Made by a program: the position numbers and the translations under genes | The notes under the pieces: generated by a model | Database searches by the model: none | Told to the model about the DNA's origin: nothing | What the model saw: only the letters and a program-made list of their open reading frames with translations | Assembly (NCBI GenBank): GCA_051867815.1 | Contig: JBJDZD010000022.1 | Span: 1 to 18,652, forward strand | Reading direction: 5' to 3' | DNA from: CAG-390 sp051867815 | GTDB lineage: Bacteria; Bacillota; Clostridia; Oscillospirales; CAG-272 | DNA length: 18,652 nucleotides | Shown here: positions 13,631 to 18,652 of the stretch, piece after piece | Layout: the number at the start of each line of letters is the position of its first letter | Position numbering within the stretch: the stretch's first letter is position 1

Positions 13631-15793
13631 TTACTTTTCTTCCTTGAATCGCATAGTCAGCGCGATACGGTTGCGTTTGGTATCGACCTCGAGAACCTGA
13701 ACGCGGACAACGTCACCGACGGAAAGCACCTCGGATGGGTGCTTGATGTACTTATCACAGATGCGCGAGATGTGAACGAGGCCGTCCTGGTGAACGCCGA
13801 TATCGACAAAGGCGCCGAAATCGATAACGTTGCGGACGGTGCCGGTCATTACCATGCCGGGCTTGAGGGAATTGATATCAAGCACATCGTCGCGGAGGAT
13901 GGGAGCATCGAAGCTGTCGCGAACGTCGCGGCCGGGCTTTTCAAGCTCCTCAACGATATCGTTGAGAGTCGGCTCTCCGATGCCGAGTTCGGCGCAGAGC
14001 TTGGCCTTGCCTTCTTTGGCAACGCGGCTGCCCAGAAGCTTAAGTCCGCCGGAGCGGATCTCGGATTCGTCATAACCGAAGCGGTTGAGAAGTCCGCGAG
14101 CCGCCTCGTAAGATTCGGGGTGAACACCGGTGCAGTCAAGCACCTCATCGGAGCCGGAAACGCGCAAAAATCCCGCGCACTGCTCGTAGGCCTTCGCGCC
14201 GAGGCGCGGCACCTTTAATAGCTCCTTGCGCGACTCAAACTCGCCGTTTTCCTCACGGTATTTGACGATATTTTTGGCAACGGGAGTGCTGATTCCCGAA
14301 ACATAGGAAAGAAGCGAATATGAGGCGGTGTTGAGGTCGATACCGACGGAGTTTACGCAATCCTCGACCACGCCGGTGAGTGCGCCGTCAAGTCGAGCCG
14401 GCTTCATATCGTGCTGATACTGACCTACGCCGACGGACTTGGGGTCGATCTTGACAAGCTCTGCGAGGGGATCCTGCAAGCGGCGCGCGATGGAAACGGC
14501 AGAACGCTGAGTAACGTCGAAATCCGGGAATTCCTCGGCTCCGAGCTTGGATGCGGAATAAACGGATGCGCCCGCCTCGCTTACCATAATATATTTGCAG
14601 TCGAGACCGCTGTCGCGCAGAAGTCCGGCAATGAATATCTCGCTCTCCTTGGACGCGGTGCCGTTTCCGATCGCGATAACGTTTACGCCGTATTTGCGGA
14701 TCAGCTTGGTTACGATCTTGGTGCTTTCCTCTATTCTCTGTTGAGGCTTGGTGGGATAAATGACGGCGGTGTCAATGACCTTGCCCGTGCGGTCGACTAC
14801 CGCAAGCTTACATCCCGTGCGGTATCCGGGGTCAAAGCCCATTACGGTCTTACCGCGGAGGGGAGGTTGCATGAGCAGATGCTTGAGGTTGTCCGAAAAG
14901 ACCTTGATCGCACCTTCGGAAGCGACGTCGGTGAGGTCGTTTCTGATTTCGCGCTCAACGGAAGGAGCAATAAGGCGCTCGTAGCTGTCCTCGACCGCCT
15001 CGGCAACGTATTGCTTTGCAGGGCTTTCGTTCTGCTTAACGAACTTGCGGTAGAGGTAGGTCTTTACGATGTCATTGGTCAGCTCAACCGTGACCTTAAG
15101 GTATTCCTCCTTCTCTCCTCTGTTTATTGCGAGGATGCGGTGTGGGAGTATCTTTTTGATCTTCTCGTTGAAATCGTAATACTGCGCGTAAACTGAATCC
15201 TCATCCTTTGCCGCCTTTGAAACGATCGCGCCGTGCTCCGCCGTGAGGGTACGGACGGATTTGCGACAGGAGGCATTGTCCGAGACGTTCTCGGCAATGA
15301 TATCCTTTGCTCCGGCGATAGCGGCGGCAACATCCGGAACGCCCTTTTCTTCGTCTATGAAGTCCGCTGCGATGTCCTCGATCGATCTTTCATAGCTTTC
15401 TCTCTGCTCGAAAATGAGGTCGGCGAGCGGTTCAAGCCCACGCTCACGGGCAACGGACGCACGTGTCTTTCTGTGGGGGCGATATGGACGGTAGATATCG
15501 TCCACCTCCGTCATCGTCTGAGCGGCATCAATGGCGGCGATAAGCTCATCGGTGAGCTTGCCCTGCGCTTCGATGAGATTCTTGACCTCCTCGCGGCGCT
15601 TTGCGATACCGCGAAGGTATGTAAGGCGGTCAAAAAGGTCGCGCAGGACGGTATCGTCGAGCGAGCCGGTGACCTCCTTGCGGTAACGGGCGATGAAGGG
15701 GATGGTGTTGCCCTCGTCGATAAGGGCGACGGTCTTTACCACCTGCTCTTCCCTCAGATTAAATTCTTCTGCAATGATCTGTTCGATGGTCAT
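13631..15793 (-). CDS. tex: Tex family transcription accessory / RNA-binding protein
   Basis: A 720-aa protein with the full Tex layout. An N-terminal helical Tex region opens with IIAEEFNLREEQV and TIPFIARYRKEVTGSLDD (30-47). A YqgF/RNase H-like domain starts at VMGFDPGYRTGCKLAVVD (317-334). Tandem helix-hairpin-helix repeats lie around 485-545 (NTASYSLLSYVSGISTPVAK, LLKVPRLGAKAYEQ), and a C-terminal S1 domain at 644-715 (GMVMTGTVRNVIDFGAFVDI). Tex proteins bind nucleic acid and affect transcription and stress tolerance in the cytoplasm. ATG 15793 has GGAG 8 bases upstream. It follows the pseudouridine synthase by 18 bases with no promoter visible between, so the two are probably co-transcribed. 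No convincing terminator follows. Confidence 0.96.
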   Translation of the reverse strand: MTIEQIIAEEFNLREEQVVKTVALIDEGNTIPFIARYRKEVTGSLDDTVLRDLFDRLTYLRGIAKRREEVKNLIEAQGKLTDELIAAIDAAQTMTEVDDIYRPYRPHRKTRASVARERGLEPLADLIFEQRESYERSIEDIAADFIDEEKGVPDVAAAIAGAKDIIAENVSDNASCRKSVRTLTAEHGAIVSKAAKDEDSVYAQYYDFNEKIKKILPHRILAINRGEKEEYLKVTVELTNDIVKTYLYRKFVKQNESPAKQYVAEAVEDSYERLIAPSVEREIRNDLTDVASEGAIKVFSDNLKHLLMQPPLRGKTVMGFDPGYRTGCKLAVVDRTGKVIDTAVIYPTKPQQRIEESTKIVTKLIRKYGVNVIAIGNGTASKESEIFIAGLLRDSGLDCKYIMVSEAGASVYSASKLGAEEFPDFDVTQRSAVSIARRLQDPLAELVKIDPKSVGVGQYQHDMKPARLDGALTGVVEDCVNSVGIDLNTASYSLLSYVSGISTPVAKNIVKYREENGEFESRKELLKVPRLGAKAYEQCAGFLRVSGSDEVLDCTGVHPESYEAARGLLNRFGYDESEIRSGGLKLLGSRVAKEGKAKLCAELGIGEPTLNDIVEELEKPGRDVRDSFDAPILRDDVLDINSLKPGMVMTGTVRNVIDFGAFVDIGVHQDGLVHISRICDKYIKHPSEVLSVGDVVRVQVLEVDTKRNRIALTMRFKEEK

Positions 15794-15811
15794 TTTATTT
15801 CTCCGATAAAT

Positions 15812-16516
15812 TTATTTTGCTGTTTTTTTGAGTTCTTCCGTTTCTTCGGCGGTCAGGTATCGCCATTCGCCTCGTTTGAGCGAAGGGTCAAGGACGAGGG
15901 GACCGAAGCTGAGGCGTTCAAGATACGTGATCCTGTTCCCGACCGCTCCGAACATTTGCTTTATCTGGTGGTACTTACCCTCGTGAAGTGTGATCTCACC
16001 CTCAAATTCGCCATCTCCGGCGATTTCGCAGGGCTTTGTGAGGTATCCGCCATCAATGTATACGCCTGCACGGAGACGTTCTTTGTTCTCCTGTGAAAGG
16101 GGTGCTTCACATTTGTATCTGTAAGTTTTCGGTACATGCCTTGCAGGCGCCAGAAGACGGTGTGACAGCATGCCGTCATCTGTCAGGAGCATCAGGCCGA
16201 GCGTATATTTGTCAAGCCGTCCGCAGGGGTGAACGCGTGCGGCGTCAATGGGGTCGAGCAGCGAGGTCACAACGGGGTCTCGTCTGTCCTCCGTCGCGCT
16301 GACGTAGCCCTCCGGCTTATTGAGCATAATGTAGATATGCTCGCGGTAGAGAACCGGCTTGCCGCAATAAGCAACAGTATCGCGGTCGGGGTCGACCGGC
16401 ATATCCGGCTTTTTTGCGATCAAGCCGTTTACGGTCACTCTGCCGGAGCGGACAGCCTTGCCGATCTCACTGCGACCTGCAAGGCCGGCATTGGAAATAA
16501 ACTTGTCAAGCCGCAT
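15812..16516 (-). CDS. 16S/23S rRNA pseudouridine synthase, RsuA family
   Basis: Converts a specific rRNA uridine to pseudouridine. From ATG 16516 (AAGGAGG, 5 bases upstream) the product is 234 aa; the frame extends 13 codons further up but crosses the ribosome-binding site and the small upstream gene. It has an S4 RNA-binding domain (MRLDKFISNAGLAGRSEIGK, 1-20, through GRVTVNG), then NKPEGYVSATEDRRDPVV (66-83) and the catalytic motif GRLDKYTLGLMLLTDDG (99-115), with Asp102 predicted as the nucleophile; to my recollection it is also Asp102 in E. coli RsuA. HQIKQMFGAVGN supports the RsuA/RluB/RluE/RluF group; RsuA itself (16S) fits the length best. Middle gene of an operon ending in tex. Confidence 0.93.
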   Translation of the reverse strand: MRLDKFISNAGLAGRSEIGKAVRSGRVTVNGLIAKKPDMPVDPDRDTVAYCGKPVLYREHIYIMLNKPEGYVSATEDRRDPVVTSLLDPIDAARVHPCGRLDKYTLGLMLLTDDGMLSHRLLAPARHVPKTYRYKCEAPLSQENKERLRAGVYIDGGYLTKPCEIAGDGEFEGEITLHEGKYHQIKQMFGAVGNRITYLERLSFGPLVLDPSLKRGEWRYLTAEETEELKKTAK

Positions 16517-16526
16517 TGAAGCCTCC

Positions 16527-16622
16527 TTATGGGTTGAATACGATAATGACGGCACAACCGAATATCAGCACGCCGAGGCCGAAGGATATCAAAAAATCCC
16601 GGCGCCAAAGCGGATCACGCAC
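16527..16622 (-). CDS. Small 31-aa single-span membrane protein
   Basis: A short gene: GTG 16622, 31 codons, TAA at 16529-16527, product MRDPLWRRDFLISFGLGV followed by LIFGCAVIIVFNP. A very strong ribosome-binding site, GGGAGGTGA (16636-16628), lies 5 bases before the GTG, and an extended-10 promoter is upstream. A basic, aromatic N-terminus (RDPLWRRD) precedes one hydrophobic helix of about 18 residues. Its stop (TAA) overlaps the AAGGAGG site of the pseudouridine synthase gene, so translation of the two is probably linked. I do not recognise the peptide. It might instead be a leader whose translation helps the next gene. Confidence 0.72.
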   Translation of the reverse strand: MRDPLWRRDFLISFGLGVLIFGCAVIIVFNP

Positions 16623-16670
16623 AAAAATCACCTCCCGTGATTATTATGCGTGCAAATTGTCAACTTAATA

Positions 16671-16699
16671 ATTATACCATAAAAATGACGTTTTGTAAA
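16671..16699 (-). promoter_or_regulatory. Sigma-A promoter of the small peptide-rsuA-tex operon
   Basis: TTTACA (16699-16694), a 17-base spacer and TATAAT (16676-16671) with extended -10 TGG on the minus strand. It lies 48 bases upstream of the GTG at 16622. A TTGACA also occurs nearby (16662-16657), but nothing like a -10 follows at the right distance. Confidence 0.75.
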
Positions 16700-16745
16700 G
16701 TACTTTTTCGTCGACAAATTCTTTGCACTTTTTTGTGATTTTATC

Positions 16746-16774
16746 TTGACATTCTCTCTAAAATATGAGATAAT
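16746..16774 (+). promoter_or_regulatory. Sigma-A promoter of the beta-galactosidase gene
   Basis: TTGACA (16746-16751), a 17-base spacer and GATAAT (16769-16774) with extended -10 TG at 16766-16767. The ATG follows at 16812. I see no cre-like or other operator overlapping it. Confidence 0.75.
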
Positions 16775-16811
16775 TATGTGAATGACAATATTCGATCAAG
16801 GAGATCAAAAA

Positions 16812-18652
16812 ATGGGCTTTGAACTCAAATTTCACAAATCTCAAGAAGTATTGCACTACGGCTGTGAAAAGCCACGCGCGTACTTCATTCCATACCACAG
16901 CGAAGCGGCGGCACGGACCGACAATCGCGCTTTAAGCGCACGCTTTTTCTCGCTTTGCGGCGATTGGGATTTCAAATTCTATCCCGTCCCCGACCGTATC
17001 GACGATTTCACCGCCGAAGACTTTACAAGCTGCGGCTTTGACAAAATGACCGTTCCGCGCTCTTGGCAGACCGTTCTCGGCAAGGGCTACGACACGCCCA
17101 ATTATACGAACGTTAACTACCCCTACCCAATCGACCCTCCGCACGTTCCCGATGCCAACCCCTCCGCCCTCTATGTGCGCGATTTCGATCTGACGGACGA
17201 GTACCTCAAGGACAGAGAGGTCTACATCAATTTTGAAGGTGTTGATTCCTGTTTCTACCTTTATATTAACGATAAATTCGTCGGTTACAGCCAGGTAAGC
17301 CACAGCACAAGCGAATTTAAGATCACGGACAAGCTGACCGTCGGCAAAAATACCATAAAGGTGCTTGTTTTCAAGTGGTGCGACGGCTCGTATCTTGAGG
17401 ACCAGGATAAATTCCGCTATTCGGGCATTTTCCGCGAGGTTTATCTGCTCTCGCGCGACAGATCTCACATCTCCGACCTCTACTGCCGCCAAAGCATCAA
17501 CACGAAATACACTCAGGCAACCCTTGCCGTTGAAGCAACGCTTTGCGGCGCGGCTCGCGTGGACTATAAGCTCCTCGACCCGAACGGACACGAGGAAAGC
17601 GGCGGATCCATTGACCTTGACGGCTCGGGCGTCTTCGAAATGCTCGTTTCTCACCCCATGCTTTGGAGCGACGAAACCCCCAACCTCTACACCCTCATCG
17701 TCAAATGCGGCGGTGAGATAATCCCCATTCTCATCGGCTTCCGCACGCTTGAGATCAAGGACAGGGTAATCTATATCAACGGGCGGAAGGTGAAGGGACA
17801 CGGCGCAAACCGCCACGACAGCCATCCCATTCTCGGCTCCGCTACGCCGACTGATCACATGCTTGAGGACCTTTACATTCTCAAACGCCACAATTTCAAC
17901 ATGGTACGCACCAGCCACTACCCGAGCGATCCCCGTTTTTACACCCTTTGCGACAAGCTCGGCTTCTACGTTTGCGACGAGGCGGACTACGAAGCACACG
18001 GTATGCAGCATATAGGCGACTGGGATTATTTCTCGCGCGAGGATGCTTGGGCACAGTCCCTGCTTGACCGCGCACAAAGACTTTTCGAGCGCGATAAGAA
18101 CCATCCCTGCGTTATCTTCTGGTCGCTCGGCAACGAGTCGGGCGTAGGCAAGAACCAAGAGGCGATGAGCAATTACATCAAGTCTCGCATGCCGGATGCC
18201 ATCGTTCATTGCGAGGATGCATCGCGCAGGCTTTGGTATAAAAACCCCTCCTCTTCCCACCACATCTCATCCCCCTATGATAACGAGAAAGAGCTTGCCT
18301 GGTACGACGTTGAAAGCCGCATGTACCCGGAGCTTGAAGAAATACGCAAATACCTCTCGGATAAGAAATACACAAAGCCCTATTTCATGTGCGAATACTG
18401 CCACGCAATGGGTCTCGGCCCCGGCGACCTTAAGCAGTATTGGGATCTGATTTATGCGAACGACAACTTCTTCGGCGGATGCGTCTGGGAAATGATAGAC
18501 CATTCCGTTGCCACCGGCGAGAACATCTACACCGATCCGCACTACGTTTACGGCGGCGATTTCGGCGACTTCCCCCACGACGGCAACTTCTGCGTTGACG
18601 GTCTTGTTTACCCCGACCGCCGTCCTCACACCGGCATCAAGGAGCACAAGGC
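16812..18652 (+). CDS. Beta-galactosidase, glycoside hydrolase family 2 (LacZ type), 3'-truncated
   Basis: A frame open from ATG 16812 (AAGGAG 8 bases upstream) to the end of the window, at least 613 residues. It hydrolyses terminal beta-galactosides such as lactose, or host and plant galactosides. Landmarks are FFSLCGDWDFKFY near the start, SWQTVLGKGYDTPNYTNVNY (83-102), the sugar-binding domain (LYVRDFDL, YINDKFVGYSQVSHSTSEF), the immunoglobulin-like domain (MLWSDETPNLYTL), and the TIM-barrel start with GANRHDSHP. Catalytic signatures are WSLGNESG with acid/base Glu442 and FMCEYCHAMGLGPGDL with nucleophile Glu528 (the usual CEYAHAMGN reads CEYCHAMGL here). No signal peptide is seen, so it is cytoplasmic. 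The remaining C-terminal domain lies beyond the window. It is the first gene of its transcript. Confidence 0.95.
   Translation, partial: MGFELKFHKSQEVLHYGCEKPRAYFIPYHSEAAARTDNRALSARFFSLCGDWDFKFYPVPDRIDDFTAEDFTSCGFDKMTVPRSWQTVLGKGYDTPNYTNVNYPYPIDPPHVPDANPSALYVRDFDLTDEYLKDREVYINFEGVDSCFYLYINDKFVGYSQVSHSTSEFKITDKLTVGKNTIKVLVFKWCDGSYLEDQDKFRYSGIFREVYLLSRDRSHISDLYCRQSINTKYTQATLAVEATLCGAARVDYKLLDPNGHEESGGSIDLDGSGVFEMLVSHPMLWSDETPNLYTLIVKCGGEIIPILIGFRTLEIKDRVIYINGRKVKGHGANRHDSHPILGSATPTDHMLEDLYILKRHNFNMVRTSHYPSDPRFYTLCDKLGFYVCDEADYEAHGMQHIGDWDYFSREDAWAQSLLDRAQRLFERDKNHPCVIFWSLGNESGVGKNQEAMSNYIKSRMPDAIVHCEDASRRLWYKNPSSSHHISSPYDNEKELAWYDVESRMYPELEEIRKYLSDKKYTKPYFMCEYCHAMGLGPGDLKQYWDLIYANDNFFGGCVWEMIDHSVATGENIYTDPHYVYGGDFGDFPHDGNFCVDGLVYPDRRPHTGIKEHK

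Noticed and set aside
16932..18263. Minus-strand frame of 443 codons opposite the beta-galactosidase
   Set aside because: The plus strand carries an unmistakable GH2 enzyme with both catalytic glutamates. The antisense frame shows no motif or start context.

Overview
The window looks like a chromosomal stretch from an anaerobic Gram-positive bacterium of the class Clostridia, probably a gut commensal. This is inferred from gene content (indolepyruvate:ferredoxin oxidoreductase, an MsmK/UgpC-type sugar ATPase, a GH2 beta-galactosidase), strong GGAGG-type Shine-Dalgarno sites, near-consensus sigma-A promoters in short AT-rich gaps, and a surface protein with a TGD-hydrophobic-Lys/Arg tail. No species can be named. 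Coding density is high. I saw no tRNA, rRNA, CRISPR array, insertion sequence or prophage gene.

Layout. 1-2414 (+) is the 3' part of a fused ABC ATPase/FtsX-type permease. It meets an S66 LD-carboxypeptidase (2462-3367, -) head-on, with a perfect 28-bp palindrome between them. A divergent promoter region separates the carboxypeptidase from a secreted, membrane-anchored, Thr/Glu-repeat surface protein (3559-4362, +). A three-gene minus-strand operon follows, read from 7660 down to 4417: plsY (phospholipid acyltransferase), a Trm13/METTL25-like methyltransferase overlapping it by ATGA, and a FolC-like Mur-ligase-fold protein that has lost its P-loop. On the other side of a second divergent promoter region is iorAB (7871-10172, +), which makes aryl-acyl-CoA from aromatic 2-oxoacids.

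Next is a minus-strand pair: a CPBP intramembrane protease starting at TTG (11199-12185), then one reading frame joining a tRNA adenosine deaminase (TadA) to an alkyladenine DNA glycosylase (10225-11196). A solitary MsmK/UgpC-type sugar ABC ATPase (12298-13413, -) follows. A further minus-strand operon, read from 16622 to 13631, holds an unlisted 31-aa membrane peptide, an RsuA-type pseudouridine synthase and tex. The window ends inside a GH2 beta-galactosidase (16812 onward, +) with its own promoter.

Most of this is housekeeping. The two points most worth attention are the TadA-alkyladenine glycosylase fusion, which joins an inosine-making tRNA editor to a repair enzyme family that removes hypoxanthine from DNA, and the operon-encoded pseudo-FolC without its nucleotide-binding motif. 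Smaller observations are the 31-aa peptide gene, a hairpin next to the iorA ribosome-binding site, and inverted repeats around the msmK-type promoter. No gap without a gene exceeds 300 bases. The longest, 13414-13630, 7661-7870, 3368-3558 and 16623-16811, hold the promoters and inverted repeats described below.
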